A stretch of 62,558 nt of DNA, from NCBI GenBank assembly GCA_902761645.1, contig CACWLF010000004.1, forward strand, positions 1-62,558, written 5' to 3'. The translations under genes and the position numbers were made by a program. Position 1 is the stretch's first letter. Every line of letters begins with the position of its first letter. Origin of the DNA: an uncultured Aeromonadales bacterium. GTDB taxonomy: Bacteria; Pseudomonadota; Gammaproteobacteria; Enterobacterales; Succinivibrionaceae. Below the pieces are notes generated by a model. That model had not been told where the DNA came from. It saw nothing but the letters and a program-made list of their open reading frames with translations, and made no database searches. Shown here piece after piece: positions 30,394-40,038 of this stretch.

Positions 30394-30648
30394 CTAGAAA
30401 CCCTCAAAGTGTTCAAGTTTTTCATCACCGTCGGTAGCTTCCTTCGTGAATCGGCAGGTTGATTCAGTTGATCCTTTTTCCGGTTGGCAGTGCATGTAAA
30501 ATATAGGTTCTTTTCTCCATTCAGCTTTTGGAAATTGAATAGAGAAAACATTATCTTCAGATTTATACAATGATCCCTGTACTTTAATATCTGAAGTAAA
30601 ATTGATGATCACAAGTGTTACTACAACAATAAAAATAAATTTAAACAT
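30394..30648 (-). CDS. Small exported or membrane-anchored protein, unknown
   Basis: 84 aa. An N-terminal hydrophobic segment (about 2-17, FKFIFIVVVTLVIINF) looks like an uncleaved signal or a single membrane helix. The remainder has FSIQFPKAEW and two cysteines (HCQPEKGSTESTC), possibly a disulfide. I do not recognise it. It lies alone between two terminator-bearing convergent and divergent neighbours (alr and dusA). Confidence 0.55.
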   Translation of the reverse strand: MFKFIFIVVVTLVIINFTSDIKVQGSLYKSEDNVFSIQFPKAEWRKEPIFYMHCQPEKGSTESTCRFTKEATDGDEKLEHFEGF

Positions 30649-30815
30649 AATTCTTCCTGAATATTGATTAACTATTTTAAAAGAGAGTATAAAAAATCCG
30701 CAATAATCTGTACAATCTTTTTATAATAAAAATTTGACGATCCTTATTAATTATACAGACTTAAAAAAAAAATAATAATTAATAATTAAAAAAACTTAAC
30801 TTTAGATTAATAAAT

Positions 30816-31850
30816 ATGAACAAATATACTGATAATACATTTTGTACTGCTCCCATGCTGGATTTGAGTGATGATCACTGCAGGTTCTTCTGGCGGTTAC
30901 TAACTAAAAAATCAATGCTATATACAGAAATGGTAACTACGGGGGCTGTTATTTACAGTAAAAAGGATTATTTGCTCTTTAATGAGTCTGAAAGTCCGTT
31001 GGCTTTACAGCTCGGGGGCAGCAATCCTGGCGATTTGGCTTTTTGTGCCAAAAAGGCGGAAAAATATAATTACCAGGAGATTAATCTTAATGTCGGATGT
31101 CCTTCAGATCGTGTACAAAACGGAGGATTTGGAGCTTCGTTAATGGCTAATCCTCAATTGGTTGCAGACTGTGTGAAGTCTATGATGGATGCTGTTTCCA
31201 TTCCTGTATCAGTAAAATGCCGAATAGGAATTGATGAACTTGACTCCTATGAATATTTGCAGAATTTTATAGAGACTGTTTCTGCTTGCGGCTGTGATTT
31301 GTTTATTATTCATGCGCGTAAAGCGTGGCTGCAAGGGCTGAGTCCAAGAGAAAACAGGGATATTCCTCCTTTAAAATATGAATCCGTATATCAGATTAAA
31401 AAGGATTTTCCTCAACTTAATATTGTCATAAACGGAGGTATTGACAGTATAGATGCCTGCAAGGAACATTTAAAGCATGTTGACGGAGTAATGCTTGGTC
31501 GTACGGTATATGATCAGCCTTATATTCTGGCTGATGTAGATCGTGAAATATACGGCGATGAAAATGCTTCTGCTGTTACACGGGAAGAGGTAATGGAACA
31601 GATAATACGGTATGCTGAAGAGTATGTTTCTAAAGGCGGAAAATTAAGCAATATAACGCGACATATTCTCGGATTGTACTTTGGTTGTCCTGGAGCCAGA
31701 ACATTCCGCAGAATTCTGAGCCAGGATGCAATATTAAAAGGTGCAGGTGTAGAATGCATAAAGAAGGCTTTAAATTCCATGCATCAGGCTGCTGCGGATA
31801 ATGAAGAGCATGAACGCATGTACCTGGCAAATCTGCAGAAGTCAGAGTAG
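30816..31850 (+). CDS. dusA: tRNA-dihydrouridine synthase A
   Basis: FMN enzyme that reduces U20/U20a in tRNA. 344 aa. The DusA-type sequence is clear: APMLDLSDDHCRFFWRLL, YTEMVTTGAVI, LQLGGSNPGDLA, the catalytic Cys in NLNVGCPSDRVQNGGFGA, and FIIHARKAWLQGLSPRENR. This pattern separates it from DusB and DusC. Single gene with its own hairpin downstream. Confidence 0.94.
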   Translation: MNKYTDNTFCTAPMLDLSDDHCRFFWRLLTKKSMLYTEMVTTGAVIYSKKDYLLFNESESPLALQLGGSNPGDLAFCAKKAEKYNYQEINLNVGCPSDRVQNGGFGASLMANPQLVADCVKSMMDAVSIPVSVKCRIGIDELDSYEYLQNFIETVSACGCDLFIIHARKAWLQGLSPRENRDIPPLKYESVYQIKKDFPQLNIVINGGIDSIDACKEHLKHVDGVMLGRTVYDQPYILADVDREIYGDENASAVTREEVMEQIIRYAEEYVSKGGKLSNITRHILGLYFGCPGARTFRRILSQDAILKGAGVECIKKALNSMHQAAADNEEHERMYLANLQKSE

Positions 31851-31897
31851 TTTTTCTGTTACGGAAGTATTAAATATTTAATATATGAGATCTGAAA

Positions 31898-31922
31898 AGG
31901 GCGTAAACAAGATTTACGCCCT
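31898..31922. terminator. Hairpin between dusA and the lipoprotein gene
   Basis: Perfect 10-bp stem AGGGCGTAAA (31898-31907) with TTTACGCCCT (31913-31922). The minus-strand reading is followed by TTTTC, so it chiefly serves the ettA-lipoprotein operon. Confidence 0.7.
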
Positions 31923-31949
31923 AATGATTACGGCTGTATGCTGTACCGG

Positions 31950-32513
31950 TTACTGAACCATAGGTAATCTCTGGGTTACCTGGTTAACAAATAAATTTGC
32001 TGCATGCTGTTTATTTTTTGCAGAAATTACCGGGTAGTCGCTGTAGGCCTGAATAATTCCTTCCCACACAACTCTGTGAGTAAGCAAATCCAAAACCTCA
32101 ATCTTCAGTGTTCCTTTTTGCTTTGTATCTACACCGGGATCCATATTGGTGAATAAACTTTTTGCATTGGGATCGTCTCCGCTGGCCAGAGTAGAGGTAA
32201 TAAGATAATCCGCATCGGATTGATCATTAACAAATGTCATTCCTAATGACTGGAATCTCATTACTGTTGATTCATTAACATAACGATTCCATGTGCCGTT
32301 TTTATCTGCATTGTTATTTTCATTGCCGTTTTTGTAGGCAAATTTTATTTCACCTGATATAGGCCATTCTTTTATAGAATTGGCTGCAACAGTCATACTG
32401 AATGCCGGTCTTATATCATCACCGTCATTTGATGCTGAGCCTGAAGATGTTGACTGACAACCTGTTAAAGCTAAAGTTATTGATAAACCGCATAATAAAA
32501 GTAACTTTTTCAT
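31950..32513 (-). CDS. DUF4136-like lipoprotein
   Basis: 187 aa. Signal peptide with lipobox (ALTGC), lipidated Cys about residue 19, then a Ser/Gly/Asp linker and a globular domain with SDADYLITSTL and VWEGIIQAYSDYP, the layout of DUF4136 lipoproteins. Function unknown. It begins 8 nt after ettA on the same strand and is surely cotranscribed with it, though the pairing has no obvious logic. Confidence 0.7.
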   Translation of the reverse strand: MKKLLLLCGLSITLALTGCQSTSSGSASNDGDDIRPAFSMTVAANSIKEWPISGEIKFAYKNGNENNNADKNGTWNRYVNESTVMRFQSLGMTFVNDQSDADYLITSTLASGDDPNAKSLFTNMDPGVDTKQKGTLKIEVLDLLTHRVVWEGIIQAYSDYPVISAKNKQHAANLFVNQVTQRLPMVQ

Positions 32514-32521
32514 AATACCCT

Positions 32522-34186
32522 CTAATTAATTTTTACATATTTTGAGCGCTTTGGTTTAATTGCGTCTTCACCATATGTTTTTTTCTTCCAATCTTCATAT
32601 TCGGTAAAATTACCTTCAAAGAATTCAACTTTACCATCATCCTGGTAATCCAGTATATGCGTAGCAATACGATCAAGGAACCAGCGATCGTGAGAAATTA
32701 CCATTGCGCTTCCCGGAAACTCCAATAGTGCGTTTTCCAGTGCGCGTAAAGTTTCAACGTCTAAATCATTAGTAGGTTCGTCAAGTAGCAGCACGTTACC
32801 GCCGATTTGAAGCAATTTTGCCAAATGCAGACGACCTCTTTCTCCACCTGACAGATTCCCTACGTTCTTTTGCTGATCTGTTCCTTTGAAATTGAATTTT
32901 CCTATATAGGAGCGGCTCGGAATTTCATAATTGCCGATTTTCAGAATATCTTTTCCTTGAGATACTTCCTCAAACACAGTCTTGGAATTATCCATCTGAT
33001 CTCTAAACTGTTCAACAGATGCCAAAACCACAGTATCCCCTATGTCAATTGAGCCTGCATCGGGCTGTTCCTTTCCGGTAATCAATCGGAACAGTGTTGA
33101 TTTACCGGCACCGTTAGGGCCGATAATACCAACGATAGCTCCCTTGGGAACAGAGAATGACAAATCCTTAATAAGAGTTCTGTCATCATAACTTTTTGAA
33201 ATGTTTTTTACTTCAATAACTTTATCACCTAAACGAGGACCTACTGGAATATATAATTCGTTGGTTTCATTACGTTTCTGGTATTCAGTATTGTTAAGTT
33301 CCTCGAAACGTGCAAGACGCGCTTTGCTCTTTGCGTGGCGTCCTTTTGGATTCTGTCTTACCCATTCCAGTTCTTTTTCAATGGATTTCTGCCTTGCGGA
33401 TTCGGCGTTGGCTTCGATCTTAAGACGTGTTTCCTTCTGCTCCAGCCAGCTGGAGTAGTTGCCCTGCCAAGGGATACCCTCGCCACGGTCTAATTCCAGT
33501 ATCCATCCGGCCACGTTATCCAGGAAGTAACGATCGTGGGTAACCGCCACAACAGTTCCTTCATAATCATGTAAAAAGTGCTCCAGCCATGCAATTGATT
33601 CAGCATCCAGGTGGTTTGTTGGTTCGTCCAGCAAAAGCATATCAGGTTTTTCAAGAAGCAAACGGCAGATGGCAACACGTCTTCTTTCACCACCTGATAA
33701 ATGCTTTATCTGAGCATCCCATCTCGGTAATCTCAGTGCTTCTGCTGCGATTTCCATCTGATTTTCAATGTTGTGTCCGTCCAGTGCTTCAATTTTAGCT
33801 TCAAGTTCCGCCTGCTTCTGTGCCAGTTTGTCAAAGTCGGCATCCGGTTCTGCGTAGGCTGCATATATTGCATCTAGATCCGCCAGAGCCTGCTTAACTT
33901 CCGAGAATGATTCCTCTACAGTTTCCTTTACAGTTTTCTCTAAATCAAATTTAGGTTCTTGAGGAAGGTAACCAATCTTTATATTAGGATAAGGAATTGC
34001 TTCACCTTCGATCTCTTTATCAATACCTGCCATGATTTTCAGCAGTGTTGATTTACCAGCTCCGTTTAAGCCAAGAACACCGATTTTGGCGCCTGGATAA
34101 AATGATAATGATATGTCTTTTAAAATATGTCTTTTGGGAGGAATTATTTTTCCAACCCTATTCATGGTATATATGAACTGAGGCAT
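32522..34186 (-). CDS. ettA: Energy-dependent translational throttle protein EttA (ABC-F)
   Basis: Ribosome-bound ABC-F ATPase that gates the first elongation step according to ADP/ATP. 554 aa, standard. Two nucleotide-binding domains: GLNGAGKST with LSGGERRRVAICRLL, and GPNGAGKST with LSGGERGRLHLAKLL; Walker B LLLDEPTNHLD and LLLDEPTNDLD. The linker helix pair between them carries RQNPKGRHAKSKARL. No membrane domain. AAGGA is 6 nt before the ATG. Confidence 0.96.
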   Translation of the reverse strand: MPQFIYTMNRVGKIIPPKRHILKDISLSFYPGAKIGVLGLNGAGKSTLLKIMAGIDKEIEGEAIPYPNIKIGYLPQEPKFDLEKTVKETVEESFSEVKQALADLDAIYAAYAEPDADFDKLAQKQAELEAKIEALDGHNIENQMEIAAEALRLPRWDAQIKHLSGGERRRVAICRLLLEKPDMLLLDEPTNHLDAESIAWLEHFLHDYEGTVVAVTHDRYFLDNVAGWILELDRGEGIPWQGNYSSWLEQKETRLKIEANAESARQKSIEKELEWVRQNPKGRHAKSKARLARFEELNNTEYQKRNETNELYIPVGPRLGDKVIEVKNISKSYDDRTLIKDLSFSVPKGAIVGIIGPNGAGKSTLFRLITGKEQPDAGSIDIGDTVVLASVEQFRDQMDNSKTVFEEVSQGKDILKIGNYEIPSRSYIGKFNFKGTDQQKNVGNLSGGERGRLHLAKLLQIGGNVLLLDEPTNDLDVETLRALENALLEFPGSAMVISHDRWFLDRIATHILDYQDDGKVEFFEGNFTEYEDWKKKTYGEDAIKPKRSKYVKIN

Positions 34187-34296
34187 AAATATCCTTAAAA
34201 TGAAATAATTTTTAATACTTATATTTTAAAGCATACAGTCATAAAAAGCGATCATCAAAGTAGCTTTTGCATGATTTGGACATGATATATCAATGA

Positions 34297-34326
34297 TAAA
34301 AAAAGAGATCCTTTCAGGATCTCTTT
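34297..34326 (-). terminator. Terminator of the frd operon
   Basis: Perfect 10-bp stem AAAGAGATCC (34302-34311) with GGATCTCTTT (34317-34326), 5-nt loop. On the minus strand it runs into a seven-T tract, just after frdD. Confidence 0.85.
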
Positions 34327-34375
34327 AAATTTTTGTCCATTTTGAAAATGCTTTTAAATTTATTTCAAGCCTGAA

Positions 34376-34741
34376 TTAAGAAAGCTTGTCATAAATATTA
34401 AATTCAATCAGAATGAATAAAACAATGAATACCAGGCTTAAAAATGCTGCCAGACCATATAATGCCAAATGTATAACAATGTTTGTATGAATTGTTAAAT
34501 CATGCAGACCATGATAAATTCTGTGTAAACAGTGCCAAATACATAAAATCAAGCAGCTTATTAGTACGATTCCCGGTAAAGGACTCAGCGCGATATGACC
34601 GATATTCGCTAAAACACCGTCGCTGAAACCTGCAACAATGAAAGCTAATACAACAATCGGCATAATAATCGCAATTACCATACCACCTGCACCGAATAAT
34701 CCCCAGTAAATAGGTTCATCAGATCTATCTTTTCTAAACAT
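34376..34741 (-). CDS. frdD: Fumarate reductase membrane anchor subunit D
   Basis: 121 aa with three membrane helices. With FrdC it anchors the FrdAB catalytic dimer to the inner-membrane face and forms the menaquinol site. DEPIYWGLFGAGGM near the N-terminus is the conserved start of helix I, and WHCLHRIYHGLHDL is the conserved segment of the family. Last gene of the operon; 9 nt after frdC. Confidence 0.93.
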   Translation of the reverse strand: MFRKDRSDEPIYWGLFGAGGMVIAIIMPIVVLAFIVAGFSDGVLANIGHIALSPLPGIVLISCLILCIWHCLHRIYHGLHDLTIHTNIVIHLALYGLAAFLSLVFIVLFILIEFNIYDKLS

Positions 34742-34750
34742 TACTTTCTC

Positions 34751-35203
34751 CTATTTTAAGAATAACCAAAGGAAATCACTGAAGAAACATATAGCGCCAA
34801 AAATAGTTACCAGAATTGTAACTGCATATAACGCGATTACAAAATATTTGCCATCGACAAGTTTGTTACCTATGAATAGTCTTTGTGCTTTCGGCATGAG
34901 ATTAAACCAGGTAATTGCGTGATAAACTACGGCAACTAATACCAGAATATTGAAGCAGATAACTAAAGGATTCTGAATGATGCTTTTTGCAAACATGATT
35001 CTCTGAAGTCCTGCCATAGGATCCTTAGATGCCGCTCCGCAGGCAATACATGCATATGCCCATAATAATTCTAAAACGAATAAGAAAATAGGAATACAGG
35101 TACCTTCACGAAGCATATATGCAATGTAGAAACCTTTATTTGTCCACCAGTTAGCTTTAACAGGACGAACATAAGGCTTTCTAGTTGATTTATTTAATTC
35201 CAT
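34751..35203 (-). CDS. frdC: Fumarate reductase membrane anchor subunit C
   Basis: 150 aa, three membrane helices. Conserved RKPYVRPVKANWWTNKGFY near the N-terminus, REGTCIPIFLF, and YHAITWFNLMPKAQRLF, which includes the residues lining the quinol site. No heme ligands are expected in this E. coli-type (type D) enzyme. 15 nt after frdB. Confidence 0.94.
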   Translation of the reverse strand: MELNKSTRKPYVRPVKANWWTNKGFYIAYMLREGTCIPIFLFVLELLWAYACIACGAASKDPMAGLQRIMFAKSIIQNPLVICFNILVLVAVVYHAITWFNLMPKAQRLFIGNKLVDGKYFVIALYAVTILVTIFGAICFFSDFLWLFLK

Positions 35204-35218
35204 TATTATCCTTCCTTA

Positions 35219-35962
35219 TTATTGCTCTTTCTTAAACATTGAAATTAAGTAGTCCTTGGCACTTTCAACTTTACCTAATTGAATTGCTGATGCAGGATCT
35301 ACACCCTTCGGACAAACCTGAGAGCAGTAGCCAACGAATGTACAACTCCAAACACCAGAATCCTGGTTAACGAGTTTCATTCTTTCTGCTTTACCGCCGT
35401 CACGGCTGTCTTCGTTATAACGATACAGTAAAGTTAATGCTGCCGGTCCGATGAACTCTTTATTGAGTTTGTACTGAGGGCATGCCGCATAACAGATACC
35501 GCAGTTGATACACATTGAGAACTGGCGGTATTTTTCCAGCTGTTTAGGAGTCTGGATGTATTCGCGTCTTTCTCCTGGATATGGAACATCTTCCTTAGGA
35601 ATGATATAAGGTTTGATTCTTTCAAGCTTTTCGATAAAGTCGGATAAATCAACAACCAGATCTCTTTCAATCGGGAAGTTTGCCAAAGGTTCGATTAACA
35701 TTTCCTGACCGGCATAATCGCGAAGGAATGTTTTACATGCCAACTTAGGGGTACCATTAACCATCATGCCGCAGGAACCGCAAATTGCCATTCTGCATGA
35801 CCAGCGGAAACTTAATTCCGGTGCCTGTGTATCTTTAATAACATTTAATGCTTCAAGCAGAGACATTTCATGAGTGTATTCTACTTCAAAGCTTTGTGTC
35901 CACGGCTGTTCATCTTGTTCTGGGCGATAGCGTAGGACGGTGATTTTCATTTTATCTGCCAT
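35219..35962 (-). CDS. frdB: Fumarate reductase iron-sulfur subunit
   Basis: 247 aa electron-transfer subunit. Cys for [2Fe-2S] in [22 protein letters not shown]; [4Fe-4S] and [3Fe-4S] ligands in [14 protein letters not shown] and [17 protein letters not shown]. It passes electrons from menaquinol at FrdCD to FAD in FrdA. It follows frdA by 9 nt. Confidence 0.97.
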   Translation of the reverse strand: MADKMKITVLRYRPEQDEQPWTQSFEVEYTHEMSLLEALNVIKDTQAPELSFRWSCRMAICGSCGMMVNGTPKLACKTFLRDYAGQEMLIEPLANFPIERDLVVDLSDFIEKLERIKPYIIPKEDVPYPGERREYIQTPKQLEKYRQFSMCINCGICYAACPQYKLNKEFIGPAALTLLYRYNEDSRDGGKAERMKLVNQDSGVWSCTFVGYCSQVCPKGVDPASAIQLGKVESAKDYLISMFKKEQ

Positions 35963-35971
35963 GACTTCTCC

Positions 35972-37768
35972 TTACTTGTTTGCTGCCAAAGCTGCCTTTT
36001 TGGCCTGTTCAGCATCTTCAGCTGCTTTACCGTATACACGTTTGGCAGGTTGCGACTTGGTAATCTTAACACTGCTATAAGAAATTGATGGAGCTCCATC
36101 AGGATTGTAGGTTGCCAATGAATGTTTCAGGAACTGTTCGTCGTTTCTTTCTACATAATCCAATCTCTGGTGTGAACCACGTGATTCTTTACGATTTAAA
36201 GCTGAGTATGCCATGGCTTCAGCATTGCCGAGCAAGAATCCTAATTCGATAGCTGTCAGCCAGTCGGTATTGAAAATGGTTGAAGAATCAGTAACCTTGA
36301 TATTCTTATAACGTTCTTTAAGAGCTGTTAATTTTTCAATAGTTGCCTTAATGGATTCTTCATCACGATAAATACCGATACCTTCTTCCATTGCATCACC
36401 CATTTCATTGCGGATGTCAGCAACAGACTCATTACGTTTACCATCAATGATGGATAAGGCTTTGTTGAGAGAGTTTTCAGCCTGTTTTTCAAGAACATCG
36501 TCAGAACCGAATTCATTTTCCATTGCGAATTTTGCAGCTTCTTCGCCGGCAACTCTACCGAATACAACAGTTTCAACCAATGAGTTGGAACCGAGACGAT
36601 TGGCTCCGTGAATACCAACTGAAGCGCATTCGCCAGCTGCGTATAAACCGTGGAGTTTAGTTGCAGTCTTGCCATCGGTTTCAATACCACCCATGGTGTA
36701 GTGAACAGTTGGTCTTACTGGTACTGGAGCATCTACCGGATCAACACCTACGTAAGCTTTTGCCAATTCACAGATGAATGGTAAACGTTCATGCAGATAG
36801 TCAGCACCCAGATGACGCAAATCAAGGTTAACAACATCGCCCAAATGGGTCTTGATTGTTCTGCCTTTCTTTTGTTCCTGCCAGAAAGCCTGGGATACGC
36901 GGTCACGAGGACCCAATTCCATGTATTTGCTCTTTGGGTGTCCCAAAGGAGTTTCTGGACCTAAACCGTAATCCTGTAAATAGCGGTAGCCGTCTTTATT
37001 GGTTAACACACCACCTTCACCGCGGCAACCTTCTGTCATCAGAACACCGCAGCCAGGAAGACCCGTAGGGTGGTACTGAACGAATTCCATATCTCTTAAA
37101 GGTACGCCGTGGCGATACGCCAATGCCATACCATCACCGGTTACAATACCCCCGTTGGTATTGAATCTGTAGCAGCGGTTTGAACCGCCTGTAGCGATGA
37201 TTACTGATTTGGCTTTGATTAATCTGGTCACACCGTTCTGGAGGTCTAAAGTTATAACACCTTTTACCTGATTGTCTTCAACCAGTAAATCCAAAACGAA
37301 ATGTTCATCATAACGTTTGATGGATGGATATTTGATAGATGTCTGGAACAATGTGTGCAACATATGGAAACCGGTCTTATCTGCCGCGAACCATGTTCTA
37401 GGAACCTTCATTCCTCCGAAAGGTCTAACATTGATTCTACCGTCAGGCTTACGGCTCCAAGGGCATCCCCAGTGTTCTAACTGGTAAAGTTCCTTGGTTG
37501 TATGTTCAACAAAATATTCAACAACATCTTGTTCGCATAACCAATCTCCACCAGCGACGGTATCAACGAAGTGGTTATCTAAACTATCGTCATCCCTAAC
37601 AACACCAGCAGCACCACCTTCAGCGGCAACTGTGTGACTGCGCATTGGATAAACTTTAGAGATCAGTGCAACATTTAAATCTGGATTTAATTCAGCAGCG
37701 GCAATAGCTGCACGTAAACCAGCTCCACCAGCACCGACAATCGCGACATCAGCCTTAACTATGTCCAC
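35972..37768 (-). CDS. frdA: Fumarate reductase flavoprotein subunit
   Basis: Reduces fumarate to succinate in anaerobic respiration. About 598 aa from a GTG at 37768, which has a strong AGGAGG ribosome site five nt upstream and gives the normal N-terminus (DIVKADVAIVGAGGAGLRAA). The ATG at 37837 would add 23 residues unlike the family. Dinucleotide motif VGAGGAGL, covalent-FAD His in MRSHTVAAEGGAAG, substrate region HPTGLPGCGVLMTEGCRGEG (first 20 shown), and GLYAAGECASVGIHGANRLG. Translation from GTG may trim output. The operon carries an FNR-type promoter. Confidence 0.96.
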   Translation of the reverse strand: MDIVKADVAIVGAGGAGLRAAIAAAELNPDLNVALISKVYPMRSHTVAAEGGAAGVVRDDDSLDNHFVDTVAGGDWLCEQDVVEYFVEHTTKELYQLEHWGCPWSRKPDGRINVRPFGGMKVPRTWFAADKTGFHMLHTLFQTSIKYPSIKRYDEHFVLDLLVEDNQVKGVITLDLQNGVTRLIKAKSVIIATGGSNRCYRFNTNGGIVTGDGMALAYRHGVPLRDMEFVQYHPTGLPGCGVLMTEGCRGEGGVLTNKDGYRYLQDYGLGPETPLGHPKSKYMELGPRDRVSQAFWQEQKKGRTIKTHLGDVVNLDLRHLGADYLHERLPFICELAKAYVGVDPVDAPVPVRPTVHYTMGGIETDGKTATKLHGLYAAGECASVGIHGANRLGSNSLVETVVFGRVAGEEAAKFAMENEFGSDDVLEKQAENSLNKALSIIDGKRNESVADIRNEMGDAMEEGIGIYRDEESIKATIEKLTALKERYKNIKVTDSSTIFNTDWLTAIELGFLLGNAEAMAYSALNRKESRGSHQRLDYVERNDEQFLKHSLATYNPDGAPSISYSSVKITKSQPAKRVYGKAAEDAEQAKKAALAANK

Positions 37769-37819
37769 TTTTTCCTCCTGGAAAGGTAAATAAAAAATAC
37801 AAAAGTTGATAGAAATAAG

Positions 37820-37837
37820 TTGATCATTAATAATCAA
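37820..37837 (-). promoter_or_regulatory. Inverted repeat TTGAT-N8-ATCAA in the frdA leader
   Basis: TTGATCATTAATAATCAA (37820-37837) is an inverted repeat between the predicted transcription start and the frdA GTG. Its half-sites are those of FNR/CRP-type boxes, but the spacing is four bases too wide, so another regulator or a roadblock site is more likely. Confidence 0.35.
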
Positions 37838-37869
37838 CCTATAAGAAATCTTAAAATATTCAGTCCGCT

Positions 37870-37912
37870 ATTCTATCAAAATTTACTACTGTTTAGTATT
37901 GAGCCAAGTCAA
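37870..37912 (-). promoter_or_regulatory. FNR-type class II promoter of frdABCD
   Basis: On the minus strand TTGACTTGGCTCAA (37912-37899) fits TTGA-N6-TCAA, the FNR core. A TAGAAT -10 element lies at 37875-37870. The site's centre is about 42 bp upstream of the start predicted from that -10, the textbook class II position. This implies anaerobic activation of fumarate reductase. Confidence 0.6.
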
Positions 37913-38002
37913 AAATAGTGCAAAAAAATAGCGAACTGTACAAATAAGTTTTTTTTTGAAAGAATGAATTAGTATTATATGTATTTCCCAATCAAAAATT
38001 TG

Positions 38003-38875
38003 TTACTTGTTAACCATTCTGGCAATGAGCTGTCCCATTTGGGTTGGATCTTCACTTGTCAAATTTTCATCAAATCTGATGCGGTCTTTTTCAAAGCAGC
38101 AGATAACGGTACTGCCGAACAGGAATTTGCCTATTTCATCGCCTTTTTCAAAAGTTATGTTTTGATCTTCATAGGATTTTACTGTTACATCTCTTGTGCG
38201 TTTCGGACTTGGCGCTTCTATTCCGCTCCATGTAGTAGCCATACTTCCAACTATGGTTGCGCCTACAAACACAACTGCCATTTTTCCCTGATCGGTGTCA
38301 AATATGCAAGCCAGTCTTTCATTTTTGGTAAACAGTTCGTCAACATGTGATACGACAACGGGATTTACCGAATAAAGTGTTCCTGGGATGAAAACAGTTT
38401 TTAATAATTTCCCTTTGTACGGCATGTGTATACGGTGATAATCTCTTGGAGACAGGTATATGGTAATAAATTCACCATCTTTGAAATTATCCGAAATCTC
38501 GGAAATTCCTCCTAGAAGATTATTCATGCTGTAATCCATCCCTTTTGCCTGAATTATTCTGCCAAGTGTAATTCGACCGAACTGGCTTACTGTTCCGTCT
38601 ACAGGAGATGCTACTGCATTTTCTTCCGGAGCGATTGGACGGGCTTCAGGCTTTATCGGACGGGCAAAAAAGTCATTGAATGTTTTGTAGCTTGAAATAT
38701 CCTGATTCTGAAAGATGGACATGTCAATGTTGTTTTTTTGAATAAATTTTTTTATTATCCATGTTGTAAAATCACCCATGTTTTTTGATGCCAGCTTTCC
38801 GAAAATTCTTGATATAGCCTGCTTGGGCATAACATACTGGGATGTAATAAAAAGTAATTTGCTTAATCTGTTCAT
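38003..38875 (-). CDS. psd: Phosphatidylserine decarboxylase
   Basis: Pyruvoyl enzyme that makes phosphatidylethanolamine; membrane-associated. About 290 aa from ATG 38875 (AGGAA about 9 nt upstream). Conserved: FNDFFARPIKPEARPI, VASPVDGTVSQFG, YLSPRDYHRIHMPYKG, and near the C-terminus FGSTVICCF, where self-cleavage at Gly-Ser makes the pyruvoyl group; the usual Leu before GST is Phe here. The rsgA-psd order with divergent orn matches E. coli. Confidence 0.95.
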   Translation of the reverse strand: MNRLSKLLFITSQYVMPKQAISRIFGKLASKNMGDFTTWIIKKFIQKNNIDMSIFQNQDISSYKTFNDFFARPIKPEARPIAPEENAVASPVDGTVSQFGRITLGRIIQAKGMDYSMNNLLGGISEISDNFKDGEFITIYLSPRDYHRIHMPYKGKLLKTVFIPGTLYSVNPVVVSHVDELFTKNERLACIFDTDQGKMAVVFVGATIVGSMATTWSGIEAPSPKRTRDVTVKSYEDQNITFEKGDEIGKFLFGSTVICCFEKDRIRFDENLTSEDPTQMGQLIARMVNK

Positions 38876-38925
38876 AATCTTCAATTCCTGTTTTTGGGAT
38901 TATTCCTTTTTAAAACTTTATTGCA

Positions 38926-39951
38926 CTATCTTTTATTATTATTCGCCCGTCTTGTCTTGTTTTTTTTAAGCACAAGTTCGTTGCTGGATAGTATTTTAAG
39001 ATAATTTTCGTAACGGACTTTATTTATTTTTCCTTCCTCGACCGCTTCTTTTATGCTGCAGCCTATCTCATTTATATGTTTGCAGTCTTTGAATTTGCAT
39101 GTTCCTAAATAAATCCTGAATTCCCTGTAGTTCCTGGCTATCGTGTCAGCGGAAAAGTGCCATAGTCCAAATTCACGTACCCCTGGTGAATCTATTATTT
39201 TAGTGGAATCATTTAAAAAATACAGTCGAGATGATGTAGTCGTATGCTGCCCGAGATTTGATGTTTCTGAAATAGAATTTGTATATGCTGTATTGGTGCC
39301 GATAAGAGTATTCAGCAAAGACGATTTCCCTACACCTGACTGACCTACAATTACGGAAAACTGATCCATAAAAGCCTCTTTCAATTCACTGATCCCATCT
39401 CCGTTTACGGTGCTTACGAAGTAGGTATCATATCCTAAATCATTATAGAATTTTAAATCGGATTTCAATACTTCCCGTTCATTATCTGTAAGCAAATCAA
39501 TTTTATTAATTACTATGACAGGTCTGATTTTTGTTTCTTCACATGCAATCAGGTAGCGATCGATTATATTGGTTGACAGTTCAGGTTTGATGGAAGAAAC
39601 AATAAAAATTCTGGTAATATTGGCTGCTATTGGTTTTAAACCATCATAAAAGTCTGGGCGGTGCAGTTCTGAAGTTCTGGGTTTAACAATTTCCACAATA
39701 CCTTTGAATTCTGAATTTGCAGCATCTTCATGCCAAAGAACATTATCGCCAGTAGTAATTGATTTTACTGTTCTTCTCACGGAACAACGAACTGTCTGAA
39801 AATCATCGGTTATAAGATCAACTTGATTTCCAAATCTGCAAGCAACAATTCCATTTGAGAGATCTGATACATTATTGTAAAAATTATCTAAAATCTGATC
39901 CTTTTTTTTAGAAATTTGAAGTTGTTGCTTATTACTAATTTTTTTAACCAT
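38926..39951 (-). CDS. rsgA: Small ribosomal subunit biogenesis GTPase RsgA
   Basis: Circularly permuted GTPase that tests late 30S assembly. About 341 aa from ATG 39951 (MVKKISNKQQ); an upstream in-frame ATG at 39993 would add 14 residues unlike the family. OB-fold N-terminus, NKIDLL (G4) before GQSGVGKSSLLNTLIG (G1), DSPGVREFGLW (G3), and a C-terminal zinc motif (CKFKDCKHINEIGCSI). It precedes psd by about 50 nt and is divergent from orn. Confidence 0.95.
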   Translation of the reverse strand: MVKKISNKQQLQISKKKDQILDNFYNNVSDLSNGIVACRFGNQVDLITDDFQTVRCSVRRTVKSITTGDNVLWHEDAANSEFKGIVEIVKPRTSELHRPDFYDGLKPIAANITRIFIVSSIKPELSTNIIDRYLIACEETKIRPVIVINKIDLLTDNEREVLKSDLKFYNDLGYDTYFVSTVNGDGISELKEAFMDQFSVIVGQSGVGKSSLLNTLIGTNTAYTNSISETSNLGQHTTTSSRLYFLNDSTKIIDSPGVREFGLWHFSADTIARNYREFRIYLGTCKFKDCKHINEIGCSIKEAVEEGKINKVRYENYLKILSSNELVLKKNKTRRANNNKR

Positions 39952-40038
39952 ATATAATAGATATCCGTATATAGAGTAGTGTAATGCTACCATACAAATA
40001 TAAAAAATAAAAAGAATAAAGAGTAAAAAGGATAAAAT

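Noticed and set aside
38015-38130. Inactive Psd because of FGST instead of LGST at the cleavage site
   Set aside because: The Gly-Ser pair needed for pyruvoyl formation is kept; the preceding residue is likely tolerated.
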